Part shown: positions 11,872 to 22,608 of the stretch, piece by piece
Position numbering within the stretch: the stretch's first letter is position 1
Layout of the letters: each line of letters starts with the position of its first letter
Source of the DNA: Portulaca oleracea
Taxonomy: Eukaryota > Streptophyta > Magnoliopsida > Caryophyllales > Portulacaceae
Assembly (NCBI GenBank): GCA_029582165.1
Contig: CM055869.1
Coordinates: 5,240,425-5,304,424, forward strand
DNA length: 64,000 bases
Reading direction: 5' to 3'
Made by a program: the position numbers and the translations under genes
Notes under the pieces: generated by a model
Databases searched by the model: none
What the model saw: the letters and a program-made list of their open reading frames with translations, nothing else
What the model was told of the DNA's origin: nothing

Positions 11872-13135
11872 AATGGCGTCCGTTACGGTACCAAACAGAC
11901 GCCATATTTCAAGGACCATCCAGCTGAATATTTTCCCTTCAATTCATTTCTCTTTCAAACATGGCGTCTGTTAAGGTTCCAAACAGACGCCATATTTAAA
12001 ATTGGCGTCTGTTTGGTACCGTAACGGACGCCATTTGTCTGTATAAAAGCACAGAATATTTTCCCTCCAATTCAATTCTCTTTCAAAAATGGCATCCGTT
12101 AAGGTGCCAAACAGACGCTACAACGGGGTAAATTGGCGTCTGTTTGGTGCCGTAACGGACGCCATTTCTCTCTATAAAAGCACCATCCAGGTGAATATTT
12201 CCCTCCATTTCATTTCTCTTCCCTCCTTCATTCTCTTCCCTCCTTCATTCATCCATCAATTTTCTCTCTAAATTCCATATCATTTCAATAATTCCCTCCA
12301 CCTCAAATCAATTCACTCCACTAATTAATAAAATTTACGAAGATTGAAGATTGAAGATTGAAGATTGTAGATTGTAATTATTTTTTGTATCTTATTAGTT
12401 ATAAACCAACTCTGAAAATAAATATTTATTATAATTTGTTTTTGTAATTTTTACACACATATATGTATATGAAATTGTACATTTTAAATCCATATAAACT
12501 GTATTTTTTTTCATTATTACTATTTAGTTTGTACTATATATTATGCAAACTATATTTTTTCGTTACTAAAATATGTTTGTATTTTTTGGAGTTTTTATTA
12601 ATGACGTATATAATTTGTTTTTGTATTTTTTATCATTATTAATCGTAATATTTTTCATTATTAATCGTAATGTTTTTCATTATTATTGAAATAAATATAA
12701 AAAACACATAATATTTCTGATTTTGTTAATCGTAAATTTTTTTTTTTAATTTATGTTTAGGGTTGGCGTCCGTTAATGCATAATTAGACGCCAAATAAAT
12801 ATAAAAAACACATATTATTTCTGATTTTGTTAATCGTAAATTTTTTTTTTAAATTTATGTTTAGGGTTGGCGTCCGTTAAATGCATAATCAGACGCCAAA
12901 CATAGCGTCCGTTTTGCCTTTAACGGACGCCAACTCACTTTAACCGCCTCGTAAGCGACAAGATCGAGCGTCGATCACGACCGACGCGAAAAATGACGTC
13001 TGTTTTTAACGGACGCCAACTTCAGACGCCTTTTCAAAAAGGCGGAACAATATTTAGCGTCCGTTTATATCAGACGCTAAAATCATTTTGGCGTCCGTTT
13101 TACCCCTTTCCAGACGCCATCTACAGACGCATTTA
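11872..13135. repeat. CACTA right subterminal palindromic arrays
   Basis: Two dense blocks, 11872-12165 and 12765-13130, of ggcgtc(c/t)gtt and its inverse aac(g/a)gacgcc, many as hairpin-capable pairs. Between them lies AT-rich DNA with partial tandem repeats. The first block contains three imperfect ~110-bp direct copies (catggcgtctgttaaggttcc... followed by tataaaagcac). TATAAAAG occurs at 12043 and 12174. These match the expected protein-binding ends of a CACTA element. Confidence 0.75.
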
Positions 13136-13446
13136 GGGTTAAATTCTACTAGTGCATACTTAACATTATATTTTTTTGATTGAACCTCCACCACTTTCCG
13201 GTCACCGAAAAATGACGTGGAATTTTTTTGTGCTGAGGTAGACTGTTTTATAGCCAAAAAATAAAAGAAAATTGTTGATAGCTTGTGTTTTATGACTTGT
13301 CAGCCCTCTCCCAATCTGACTCAGGTTCAATCAAAAAAATATAATGTTAAGTATGGTATGTCATTAGCAAAAAGGTAAGTTTAGTTTGCTAGATCAAAAT
13401 GGACCAAAAGTTTGGTTTATTAGATTCCAATTTCCCCTTATATTAA

Positions 13447-14700
13447 TTTTTTTTAAAAAAAGCATCAATTTTAATTGTAAAATTCATTATAAATTTATCA
13501 TATATTATTATAAAATTCATCGATATTTTTATATTTATCAATTTTTTACAAAAATCATCATGTATTTCAATATATGTGATATACATGAGTAGGTACACTA
13601 CGGTGTATTATATAATTTGCAAATATTTTGGACATGTTTTAATAAACAAAAACTTTAAAATGTTAGCATTTTTAATGAGTTTAATATTATTTATACTCAT
13701 ATTTGAAATGCTTAAATGCTTGCTTAACCTAGTTTTTGAGAGTGTTTTTGGAGTTAAAAACCACAGATTAGGCTCAACAATGTTTTTTAAAAAGTTAATA
13801 ATTGTTTTCTAAAAACAATTTTGGTCAAAAACAGGTTCAAAAGCAGAAACAGTAAATTGTTGCTTCTACTTCCTAAAACCTAATCATTACCCAATCTATG
13901 AAATTATTTGGTGATTAGTTTACATAATTTCAAATAAATATTCTGATTTTTATAAAGATAACATTTAAATATTTTAATATTATATTGGAACCTTTAATAT
14001 TATGTTGGACATTTTTAATTGTCTAATTCCTTTACAAATATGGTATTTAGTAAATTATTGATATATAAATATTTAATTCAAATAATTGTATGGTTAACTA
14101 ATACCATACATAGTTATAATAATAATTATTATGACTGACTATAACTCTACAATTATAATTATAATTATAATTAAAAATTGATAATCTATTTAAAAATTAA
14201 CAAAAAGAGAAAAATGTAAATAATCATATAATAATTTTACTTTAGAAAAACACATGAAAATTTTTATAAGTTAGGTCAAATAATTAAATTTAGTAAAAAC
14301 ATTATATCATAAGTTTGTGCAAACACTTTAATTTAATAAAATCACTAATGCCATAAGTTAGACCAAACAATTCAGTACTTTACCAAAAATAACTTTTATA
14401 AAAAGTGTTTGTAAGAAGCAAAATTAGTTTTTTAAAAATTAGGTCAACTAGGCACTACTAGGATAAGTTTTAAAGTAAATTTTTTGATAAGTTTACCATT
14501 ATTCCTAGGGAGTGTGGGCAGAGAAATGAGATTGATAAGTGAGAGAGTTGATTATTGAAAATCCCAAAATTAATAAAAATTAAAAATATTAGTTAAAGTA
14601 ATGAATATTGTGAAAAATATGGAATACTATTATTTATAAGAAAATTTCCCCCTCCCTATATTATTTACTATTATTTTCCTTATTCTTATTATTTTCTTAC
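13447..14700. other. AT-rich intergenic DNA
   Basis: No gene or RNA recognised. Open frames are short and AT-driven. Weak similarity to degraded MITE sequence (repeated ttaggtcaa(c/a) and aaaagtgtttgtaag) is visible at 14340-14450. Confidence 0.4.
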
Positions 14701-15114
14701 GGTGTGTTTGGTTGCAGTTGTTTCTATGGACAATTTATCAATTGTCCCAAGTTGACCAAATTTTTCCCATATTTGGTTACGAAACGAGTATAGGAAAGTG
14801 AAAGTTTTAGAGCGAACCCCACTATTTTCCCGAGGTAGATGAAAAAACTTTCCCACAAGGAGCTTGTAATAGTTTCTTTTTCATGGGAAAAGGAAATTGT
14901 TTATAACTTAACTTCCCAAAATATTCATGGAAAAATATTTTATAAATTAATATATAATGATAGTTTTGACATTTTATATAAACTTTCATATAAATTTTCC
15001 CATGTTCTTAAATATAAACGAAATATTGTGAAATATTTTCCTAAAAAAAACTTTCATAGAAAAAAAGAAAAAATTTCCTAGAAAATATTGTTATGAGAAA
15101 GATCCAAACACATC
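14701..15114. mobile_element. Candidate MITE (Harbinger/Tourist-like termini)
   Basis: Starts ggtgtgtttggttgc and ends gatccaaacacatc, which are inverted copies for about 11 bases. The interior has subterminal gaaaagg/cctagaaaa-type inverted segments. The target duplication is not clear, so ends are approximate. Related sequence (cctaggaaaaattttcctag) is in the first intron of the SNARE gene near 49150. Confidence 0.45.
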
Positions 15115-16070
15115 ATTATTGTTATTGTCTTCATCGTCTTTTCCTTATTGTTTGCATCTCTCTGCTTCTTTGGTGCATTGATTGTAGCTGCAACCAAGCT
15201 ATTGTACAATTTTCGGGGAATGTGGTTCCACGGCTGCTCAATTGTAAGTAGTCTTTTTGACACGCTTATTACTCTATTTAATTTGGGGGAAATTGGAATT
15301 TAGTAAATTAGGGTGTTTTAATATTAAACGAACTGACTTTAACACTTTATTTTTTCTAACAAACCGCCACTATAAAGCATTTAAAATTAATTAATGATTT
15401 TTATTTAATTAAACTGGCGTCAAGTGTGTATTGCAATAAGGTAATGTAACATTCTTTAAGTTGTTACAATGTTTGTAAAAATAGTTGTAGACTTATAAAA
15501 GGAAATGTTGCTTTAGATATTTAATTTATTGTAATCTTTTTCAAAAAAAGAAATATTACCTTACATATTATCAAAGGTAATAGTTCCACAAATCTATCAA
15601 TTGCGGCATTTACATCCTATACCAACACTTTATGAGTTGTGTGACTATTTGAAGTTTGCTTGATGTAACATAATTTTCTTGCTCCATGGAAACAACTTGC
15701 CATTTTCACCAACTCTTCTAAGAAAAAGTGTCAAAATATAAAAATCATAATTGATAAATAAAAATTGATTCCATTGAAATAGGTCATGTTCTTTGGATGA
15801 GCTATTTGCAAGTTAGGATAAGTTTGAATAAGTTAAGATAAATTATGTTGTTTTTTTTATAAATTGTGTTTTTAGAGTGGATACATTTTTGGGGAATTCT
15901 GTTAGGTTGGGATATGTTGAGTTAAGTTAGGATAAATTAGGAGACTTAGAACCAACCTAACAAAAGAACATGGTCATAGTGTATAATTACAATTTCAAAT
16001 CACCCAAATAATTCACATGTAGTTATCCACTATCCAACAATATCCACTGAAAAGAAAAATATGCTAGCCT
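15115..16070. other. Intergenic DNA with a relic of the foldback-MULE terminus
   Basis: 15284-15370 (gggggaaattggaattta followed by ctaacaaaccgccac) resembles the end of the 1768-13436 element, so it is probably an old fragment of the same family. The remainder is AT-rich with no gene seen. Confidence 0.4.
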
Positions 16071-16073
16071 TAA

Positions 16074-16290
16074 GGGTGTGTCAAATTTATGGATAAAAAA
16101 CAGTTGGTAAAAGTTAAATTTCGGTAACTTTTGGTAATTTTTGATAAATTTTGATACATTTTACCAAATTTATCCTAATAAATTAAAAATGATTTTTTTA
16201 ACTTTTATAATTTTTGGTAAATTTTGATAAATTTCGATAAATTTAGGTCAAAACTGGTAAATTCAATTTACCCATGAATTTGGCGGGCCC
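16074..16290. mobile_element. Harbinger/Tourist-type MITE, 217 bp
   Basis: Inverted ends gggtgtgtcaaatttatgg (16074) and ccatgaatttggcgggccc (ends 16290), flanked by direct taa (16071-16073, 16291-16293). A 3-bp TAA/TTA duplication is typical of PIF/Harbinger elements. The interior contains repeated tttggtaa(a/t)tttt motifs and no coding capacity. Confidence 0.7.
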
Positions 16291-17315
16291 TAAGGAGGAT
16301 GGCCCAGAAACATATTTGACCATGAAGGATGTCAAAGACTAAGAGGTCCCAATTTGTAATGAAAAAATGAAAGATTATTTTTTTTCCCAATTGCGCAGCA
16401 CCATCACCCCACCACCACCTGTTTCAATTTCCCAAAACCGCCCCACCACCACCAAATATCCTTCCACCACCCCAACATTAGAAATCGCTGGAAACCATCG
16501 GCGATTGACACCTAGACCACTCCTACCTCTCCCTCTTCTCGGGCCCCCAACCCCTAAACCACGGTGCGTCTTTGTCGGATATCTGCAAAGGAAACCATAG
16601 TTCGCATTTGTAGATATCCATGAATATCTACAAAGGTAACCCATGGTTTCCATTGCAGACATCTAGAACTCAAACTCCATCCAATACTCTTTCAATTCTT
16701 TCTCAAAACGTGTCTCACTCCATCTTCGTTCGGAACCCTCTTCTCAACATTGAAGAAAATAAAGCATCCTTGAAAACTAAAAGCGACCAATCCAGAAGAT
16801 TTTGGATGATTCGACAATGTTGAGGTGCTGGTGGTGTATGGTGGTGCCCTAAGGCGACGACGGGTTGCATCGATGGTATTGCTTGGGTTGAGAAACGAGA
16901 GGGAAGGGGAAGGGGTGATGGTTGTACGAGAAAAGCAGGGGTTTGGGATGCTTGGTGATGGAAGATAGAGAAGTAAGAGAAATGAGAGGAGTTAAGCTTT
17001 GGATTTCTGTAAAGGAAAACTATGGTTCACCTTTGTAGACAAAGGTGAACCATGGTTGATATGATTTGCAACACTCAGTACATGAATAGAGGAGAAGATT
17101 TAAAGGTTACTGCCCAAAAACTCATAGCTTTTTCATTGAGATTCTAATGCCTTTTATAGGCAAATAATTAGAAACAAAAATACCACAAACTTAGGACCCC
17201 ATGAACAACACTAAAATCAGAAATACCATACTCCACTAATCCTGAGAAATAGCATAACTAGTACCGAGTCTAACAAACAAAGACTAAGTCAAATGACAAA
17301 AAGAATATCTAACTA

Positions 17316-17566
17316 GGCTCTGTTCTTTTATGCGGTAGGTTGCAGTGCGGTACCACACCACACCGCACTCTTTAATTTTTCACCACCCACACCACAATCA
17401 TTACCATTATATCTTTTCATTTTTCTTTCTCCTCACTTTTCTCTTCTGTTTTTTAAATTCTCTCTTTTAACTTACCTCACCTACCTCAACTTTCACCACA
17501 CTTTTTGAAATTCCACTGTACCGCGCCATTACCACACCACAACCAACCATATAAAAGAATGGGACC
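17316..17566. mobile_element. MITE, ~250 bp, Harbinger-like
   Basis: Ends ggctctgttcttttatg and cataaaagaatgggacc-like are imperfect inverted copies. They are flanked by cta on the left and tta on the right, suggesting a decayed TWA target duplication. The interior is rich in accacaccacacc/gcggtacc segments. Confidence 0.5.
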
Positions 17567-17752
17567 TTAATTTCCAACAATAGTTTCCCTTTACAAACAT
17601 CTAACAAAGACATATCGAAGTTTAGGGTTTGGGGAGCTAGGGGGTTTGAGAAGAGGGAAATGGGTGGTCTAGGCATCGGTCACCAATACTGGGAGTGGTC
17701 GGAGGTGATTTTTGGTGTCGAGGTTGTGGGCGGTCGTGGTCGTGGGTAGTGG

Positions 17753-17986
17753 CAGGGGCGAATCCCCATTGATGTCACCAAGGGTGTCAATGGACACTCC
17801 AAGTTTTGAAAAGATTTTAAGAAATTTATAATATTTTAGAAGGTTATTCTATATTTATGTTAAGTGGACACCATAGAAAATATCGAACAAATATTAAAAA
17901 GGTGTATAATTCAACACAACAGTACCCAACTATCCAAAATATTAGTAAGTGGGAACCACTAATTTTGTAGTCTAGATCCGCCACTG
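17753..17986. mobile_element. hAT-type MITE, 234 bp, with perfect 8-bp target duplication
   Basis: Ends CAGGGGCGAATC and GATCCGCCACTG form the inverted termini common in plant hAT elements. The 8-bp direct repeat ggtagtgg flanks it at 17745-17752 and 17987-17994. It splits the right arm of the foldback element at 16375-18025, so it inserted later. Confidence 0.8.
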
Positions 17987-18150
17987 GGTAGTGGTGGGGC
18001 CGGTGGTGGTCTTGGGCAATTGAATATCATTTGTTAACAAGAATTGTATTCCATCGGAAACTGTCAAGAAAATGAAATCAAATATTGATTTTAACTTATT
18101 TTGATTCTCGACACTCGATCTCATTTCCCTGCTTTGTACGTACTTACCAG

Positions 18151-18661
18151 TTGGTGGACGATTTAAGCGACCTGCGTACGAAAGTGCGCTTTTACGACAG
18201 CGAAGGCAGAGAGAAGGCAGTAGGAAATCCACCGACTGATGCTGGCTCAGAGGTACGTTTATGTAGAAGCTACTGTAGCTGCGTATAGTTAACTCTATAT
18301 ATAGCTCAATTAACAATCTTTTGTGTGCTATTGACACTGAGTTCTGGCATTGCTTGGTTTCCTTTCAGGTTACATTGTTTGCAGTTGCTGATAAAAGGTG
18401 TGTGATCGATCACAAATTTATATCCTGCCGTAAACAGCTGATAGAGTTTCTGTCTCAGCTACCCAGAAAAACATTACGAGTAAGAAACTGGATATATCCA
18501 TCCCTATGCATTCTTTTCTTTGATTTTTGCTTTCGATCATCTTTAATTTGTGAGGGATATTAACCTTTATTTATTCTTCTTTCTTTGATTTGCTGTAGAA
18601 GGTGTATATGACATGCTCAGATGTTCAGTTGGAAGAAAGATGCGGACGAGTTTACACCCAT
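18151..18661 (+). pseudogene. Three-exon remnant of an unrecognised gene
   Basis: Three coding-like segments join with proper splice signals and phase: 18151-18252 (LVDDLSDLRTKVRFYDSEGRE, ends gag|gtacgt), 18370-18479 (VTLFAVADKRCVIDHKFISC, after ttcag) and 18600-18661 (KVYMTCSDVQLEERCGRVYT, after ctgtag, followed by gtcagt). The protein is hydrophilic with several cysteines. I see no upstream start exon or downstream end, so it is either a captured/duplicated fragment or part of a decayed gene. Family unknown to me. Confidence 0.5.
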
Positions 18662-19700
18662 GTCAGTCTTTAATATTGAGGCCATCACATGCTAATATGA
18701 TACCTTGCTATCTTTCCCCCTTCCTTCAAATTATGTATTCCTACATAGATAATGATACATATCTTGATTCAAGATGGTTAATAATCATTCTAAATTGTCT
18801 ATATTTCATATTCGGTTCACTTTTAATAATATTTTCTCTAATAATTATGTATATTTATCAACTACGTACAAGAATATAATACTTATTTGTTAGGTCAAAA
18901 AAATATAAATAATAGTTAATTTTATCAATTATAATAGAAAATGTACATTTTATGCATAGTTTTATATTTATGAAAAAATATAAATAAATAATTATTTTTA
19001 TATTGTTTATAGGTTATAATAACCCTCAAAATAATGAAACATACCTTTATAATGATTTAAATATACTCACATTTAACTTTATGAGTTATTTAAGTAAGAT
19101 GCAATATGGTTAACTGTTAAGAATCATCTTGCAGCAAAATATTTATCATTTTGCTTCTTAAAATTTAAAAAAAAAAAACTGTCGGTAGGTCATATATACG
19201 ACACTGTCATTAAGTTTTAACTGTTACTCGAGCATTATTGGAAAAAATAAAATTAAAACAAACCAATATTTAAATGTAAAATATAACAAATGTGCCAAGT
19301 TTGGAAAGCTATTATTGGATCATTGAAAATAATATGTCTTTGGACAAAACACGTCTGAAGTGACTTGGCATAAAATTTATATAATTATATATTAAATTTT
19401 TAAAAAAATTATATGATTTGGATATTATAAATATAATATGTTATTTAAATTTTATAAAATTATACTTTTATCTATACATTTTTGCATTTACAAAAAATTG
19501 CCAAAAAGGTTATATCTAACGGATCGGATAAAGTTCATTTGATTATATAGAGTGTCATTTATAGTTATTGGTGTAGCCAATATATTGCAAACTTCTTATA
19601 ATTGATAATTAATAGCATCTATCGAAAAATTTAGTGTCAAAAACTATAATAAAAAAAAACATTAACTTCATGAAAAAGAAGACATTTAAATAGCATCTTG
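18662..19700. other. AT-rich intergenic DNA
   Basis: Very AT-rich with no gene. 19530-19615 (agtgtcatttatag...gtagccaat...ttataattgataattaatag) is an inverted relative of the element at 26282-27413 (26385-26440), an old fragment of that family. Confidence 0.4.
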
Positions 19701-19707
19701 TCCCAAA

Positions 19708-20029
19708 TGTCACGGGCATAGAGTTTGGCGCAGCATTCGCCCGTGCGGCACCTCGAGTCCTCCCACTCACTCAGGGTTCAGCCGACCCAGACATAGTGTA
19801 TCGCACTGGTTTCGCCCTGCCTCGGGCTCATCAGGAGAGCGGCACGACCCTCGACCGGTTGCCTTGATATCCCTTGCCCTTTCCTTGCCAAATCCATTTG
19901 GCTCAGCCAGACGAATGCATCAAGGTATAACCACGCCTTAATGCTATTGCCGTCTCCCTTCCTTGAAGCACAACCAAGCGACACACCGTACAACACCAGT
20001 CACGCCACATCCAGGCCGTGACACAAAGC
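19708..20029. mobile_element. GC-rich insert with TGTCACGGG/CCGTGACA ends
   Basis: A GC-rich ~320-bp segment sits sharply in AT-rich DNA. It begins tgtcacggg and ends gccgtgaca, an 8-9-bp inverted pair of TG...CA type, and carries a tRNA-free, non-coding text rich in CTCG and CCTTG. This could be a solo LTR or other retroelement piece. No clear target duplication, so the class is uncertain. Confidence 0.35.
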
Positions 20030-20158
20030 ACCTATCATTCCATATTATCCCCAAAGAGTGTTGTATTATGTTTTGGAAAAGACACAACTTTTGTGTCTTG
20101 TTTGCCATAAAAGTAATATTTATCATTGTTTTTGACACTTGATTTTTATGGAAGTAAC

Positions 20159-20376
20159 TACCTCCGTTCCAGAATAATTGTTCATTTGACTAAATTTTGA
20201 CTATTAATTACTTAAAAGTTATAATGAGTTACAATATATATATAATTAATACCATTGTAAGTTTTAGTCAGGTTGCTTTCTTATGGTAATAATTTCATAT
20301 TGTAACTCATTATAATTTGTCAGTAATGAATGGTCAAAGTTTAGTCAAATAGACAAATATTTTGTGACATGGAAGC
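20159..20376. mobile_element. Stowaway-like MITE
   Basis: Left end ctacctccgttccagaataa matches the common ctccctccgttcc Stowaway terminus. Internal inverted pairs ttcatttgactaaattttga/tcaaagtttagtcaaat and ttataatgagttacaatat/atattgtaactcattataa make a long hairpin. The right end is decayed. A truncated relative lies at 24070-24215 (attgtaactcattataattt, gggacagagatagta). Confidence 0.65.
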
Positions 20377-20379
20377 TTA

Positions 20380-20640
20380 GAGTGTGTAGTTTACACGAAC
20401 AATTACAAATAACACCCTAATTAAATGAACCCATTGATAGACATATTTTACGTGTTTTTTTGTAAAGTTGAAAAATTATGGATAAAAATAATATTTTGTA
20501 CAATTTATCTGTGATATTATAGTTATAAAAGTCAATTATATTAATTTTTCCAATTTAACATATAAATATATAATTTTTATATAAAGATAAGATACATAAT
20601 ATTAATATATGTGTTTGCCTTTTTTGCTTCAAGATTCATA
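20380..20640. mobile_element. Degraded copy of the 26282-27413 element family (unoccupied)
   Basis: Blocks aataacaccctaattaaatgaac, attttacgtgttttt and gtaaagttgaaaaattatgg align with 26440-26498 and 27237-27330 of the element near the second S-protein gene. Here the site ttttgtaaa (20458-20466) is single and uninterrupted, whereas in the other copy it flanks the palindromic element 26499-27236. It therefore acts as a paralogous empty site. Confidence 0.5.
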
Positions 20641-21257
20641 TATTTTTCGCTGTCACAAAAGGTAAAGCAATATCCAAATAGTTACGTGTAGACGTTTGTT
20701 GATATTGCATTTCAACCCTTAGTTCTCAATTATTTTTCAACATGTTTCGTTGTGGCGGTAAAATTTTAAAAACCGTCAACTTCTCAATATATAATGATTT
20801 GTTATATAAAATTATTACTATTATATTCATAAAAAAAATGCATCTAAAAAATATGATATTGTGATTGATAGTGAAATATTATATGAGAAATTGTGGTCAA
20901 GTGTGACATTGAAACTGTAAAAATCTACGAGTAACAAATAATATGAAAATAAATGATTGTTAAATTTTTTGATATTAATGGGGCAGGAAATATGTACTGT
21001 TTTTTGGGCAGCCGGTAGACAATACCCAGTGCACCATTGCGTATCTCATAAGTCATAATTCATTTATTTTTTATACTAAACAGGTCATTATTTAATTTAT
21101 TTATTCCTACAAAATCAGAATGGATTCCCAGAAAAACAAACAAAAGAAAGAAAACAAAAACAAACTCTGAATGGATATCAATCCTCTTTATTTTTTTTCG
21201 GACAGTAACAGAGTGGATATCATAATAATAAATACATACATTGAAGCCATCAGTGTG

Positions 21258-21264
21258 TATAAAA
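21258..21264 (+). promoter_or_regulatory. TATA box of distal S-protein gene
   Basis: TATAAAA lies 64-70 bases upstream of the ATG at 21328 and is conserved in the duplicate gene at 27460. The position fits a short leader. Confidence 0.5.
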
Positions 21265-21327
21265 TCAGATAAAGAGAGGAACCTTAACAATACATCAAAC
21301 TCTAAATATAAACGCATAATATCACTT

Positions 21328-21741
21328 ATGGCCAAACTACTGCTAGCAATCTTTGCTTTAACTTCTCATTTCACAAGCCTACATTTTGTGGCCGGATGGT
21401 CTCCACATCCTGAATATTATAGAGTGGCCGTTGAGAATAATGTGAGTAACAGCACTTTCTGGGTACATTGTAAGTCCGGCGATTCTGATTTGAAGGTTCA
21501 CGAGATTCCTCGAAATGACAATTTCTCATGGGAATTTAAGACTAGCTTTTGGACGCTAACTCTATATTTTTGTGGCCTCACATGGGATCATTATGGTCGC
21601 AAAACCTTCGATGTGTTTAGAGATACGAAAGCATTTGCTGATTCCCATTGCAGCGGACATATTTGTCTTTGGAGAGGTCTTGATGATGGAATATATTCAT
21701 ATAACAATAAGATGTACCAATGGGATAAGTATGTCATGTAG
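21328..21741 (+). CDS. S-protein homologue (plant self-incompatibility S1 family, PF05938), copy 1
   Basis: Single-exon, 137-residue protein. The start is the ATG at 21328: it gives a standard signal peptide (about residues 1-23, hydrophobic LLLAIFALTSHF), while the open frame upstream has no such features. The mature part has the S1-family layout: YRVAVENNV, WVHCKSGDSDL, NFSWEFKTSFW, LTLYFCGLTW and HCSGHICLW, with four cysteines expected to form two disulfides and two N-glycosylation sequons (N-x-S/T in the NVSNST segment and NFS). Proteins of this family are secreted. The poppy founder is a pistil self-incompatibility determinant, but most homologues have unknown roles in reproduction, development or defence. 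Copy 2 at 27533 differs at about 10 of 137 residues. Confidence 0.9.
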   Translation: MAKLLLAIFALTSHFTSLHFVAGWSPHPEYYRVAVENNVSNSTFWVHCKSGDSDLKVHEIPRNDNFSWEFKTSFWTLTLYFCGLTWDHYGRKTFDVFRDTKAFADSHCSGHICLWRGLDDGIYSYNNKMYQWDKYVM

Positions 21742-22322
21742 TATCTTTTTGACATGGTTGTAACTTCAAGTATTGAATGATGATTTAAATAATTAAATTT
21801 AGTATGTCTATGGCTCCATCTTATTGAAGTTATTTGAATTTATAAATTATAAGTTGACTAATTAGTCAAATCAAACACAAATCTACATGTTATTATTTGA
21901 TACCATTCATATGTTCCTTCACTTCCTTCCTCTTCTCTACAACCTGCCTTCAACCTTGTATCTCTCCACAATTGTTTGAGCCAGTTTTGGTTCATTCTCA
22001 GCTATGACAGAATGTCAGAAACACAATTGATGGGCAATATATTCCAAATTCATCAACTGTCAGTCTGTTCACACAATTTGGACAAATATAAATCATTAAA
22101 TCCTGAAAAACTGAATATATAGTACTGATCTGAAAGGACTGTCGGCGTACATATAAATGTTACAGCTGAAAAACTGAAATATTAGTTTCCCGATCTGGCT
22201 TTCCGCACTCTCACTAGTCTGATGATATAGCAGATTGTTTGAGCATGCTATTGCATATGAACAATTGCAAAGAGCAGTTCTACAAATAACTCTGGCCAAA
22301 AAAGCAAAATCAGCCTTTGATA

Positions 22323-22415
22323 TCAAACACCGAAAAGAGCCAGAAATGTTTTGACAAAAGAATTATACAAGAGCACCGGTGAAAATGTGGCTGTCGGCCC
22401 TGTCTAATATGCCTC
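22323..22415 (-). pseudogene. Orphan last exon of phosphatidate cytidylyltransferase
   Basis: On the minus strand it copies the terminal exon 28546-28637 of the CDP-diacylglycerol synthase gene, including the acceptor (ttgcag|gaggc) and the family signature piece [17 protein letters not shown]. One extra T (aagaattata against aagaatata) shifts the frame and makes an immediate stop after GALV. No other exons of the gene occur nearby, so it was carried here by the S-protein segmental duplication. Confidence 0.85.
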
Positions 22416-22608
22416 CTGCAATTGAAACCACACACATCATTTACGCCCAAATATAATTCATCATACTTAATCATTGATTGTCCTCGTAATAATGACTACT
22501 AGTAAAGAATATCACAGCCCTCCATTTCTTATACATTTGCCTTCCCCATGGTTTGAATCTCATCAACCAGAAACCAAATATCAGCTTGACCCTTTTCCCC
22601 AGTCATCC

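Larger units (their letters stand above)
3184..13154 (+). mobile_element. CACTA (En/Spm) DNA transposon, near full length, 9971 bp
   Basis: The ends are inverted copies CACTAGTAGAATT (3184) and AATTCTACTAGTG (ends 13154), flanked by the 3-bp direct repeat cat (3181-3183 and 13155-13157), as expected for CACTA elements. In order it holds a left subterminal palindrome array, a TnpD-type transposase pseudogene, an internal palindrome array, a leader/intron with tandem repeats, a Transposase_24-type gene, and a long right subterminal array. Frame breaks in both genes mean it is probably unable to move alone. It sits inside hairpin B, so it is younger than that element. Confidence 0.92.
1768..13436. 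mobile_element. Composite foldback MULE-type element interrupted by a CACTA element
   Basis: The two ends are inverted copies: aggaaattggaattta at 1768 and, on the minus strand, ggggaaattggaatcta ending at 13436. The flanks carry the direct repeat ttatattaa (1759-1767 and 13438-13446; ten bases if the preceding c is counted). A 9-10 bp target duplication with long inverted termini is the hallmark of Mutator-like elements. Removing the CACTA insertion (3184-13154 plus one CAT copy) leaves about 1.7 kb made of two hairpins in tandem: A (1768-~3095) and B (~3097-3183 joined to 13158-13436). No transposase of its own is seen, so it is non-autonomous. Confidence 0.75.
3097..13436. mobile_element. 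Hairpin B: foldback element split by the CACTA insertion
   Basis: The left arm (3100-3183 continuing at 13158-13190) is matched inverted by 13325-13436: gctaatgacatacca/tggtatgtcattagc, acttaacattatat/atataatgttaagt, ggtctattttgatc/gatcaaaatggacc. The arms only become continuous when 3184-13154 and one CAT are removed, which reconstructs the pre-insertion element (about 370 bp). Its terminus ggaaaattggaatctaa is shared with the outer left end of hairpin A, so A and B belong to one family. Confidence 0.65.
16375..18025. mobile_element. Foldback element carrying two younger MITEs
   Basis: 16440-16605 is found inverted at 17578-17740: blocks cctagaccac, tccctcttctc, cccctaaacc and ggatatctgcaaagg each have an inverted partner. 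The arms seem to extend outward to about 16375 and 18025 (cccaattgcgc opposite gggcaattg). Two MITEs lie inside it: 17316-17566 between the arms and 17753-17986 within the right arm. The exact termini and target duplication were not resolved. No convincing protein coding; the loop has ttcacctttgtagacaaaggtgaa hairpins near 17025. Confidence 0.55.
20966..22608. repeat. Segmental duplication, distal copy (pairs with 26098-28868)
   Basis: Similarity to the second copy begins near attaatgggg(g)caggaaat (20966/26098), runs through the S-protein gene, its 3' flank and the orphan CDP-diacylglycerol synthase exon, and ends near cagcttgacccttttccc (22605/28862). Both copies are in the same orientation, so this is a direct duplication. 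The second copy is longer because of the 1132-bp insertion at 26282 and extra sequence at about 28775-28840. Confidence 0.85.
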
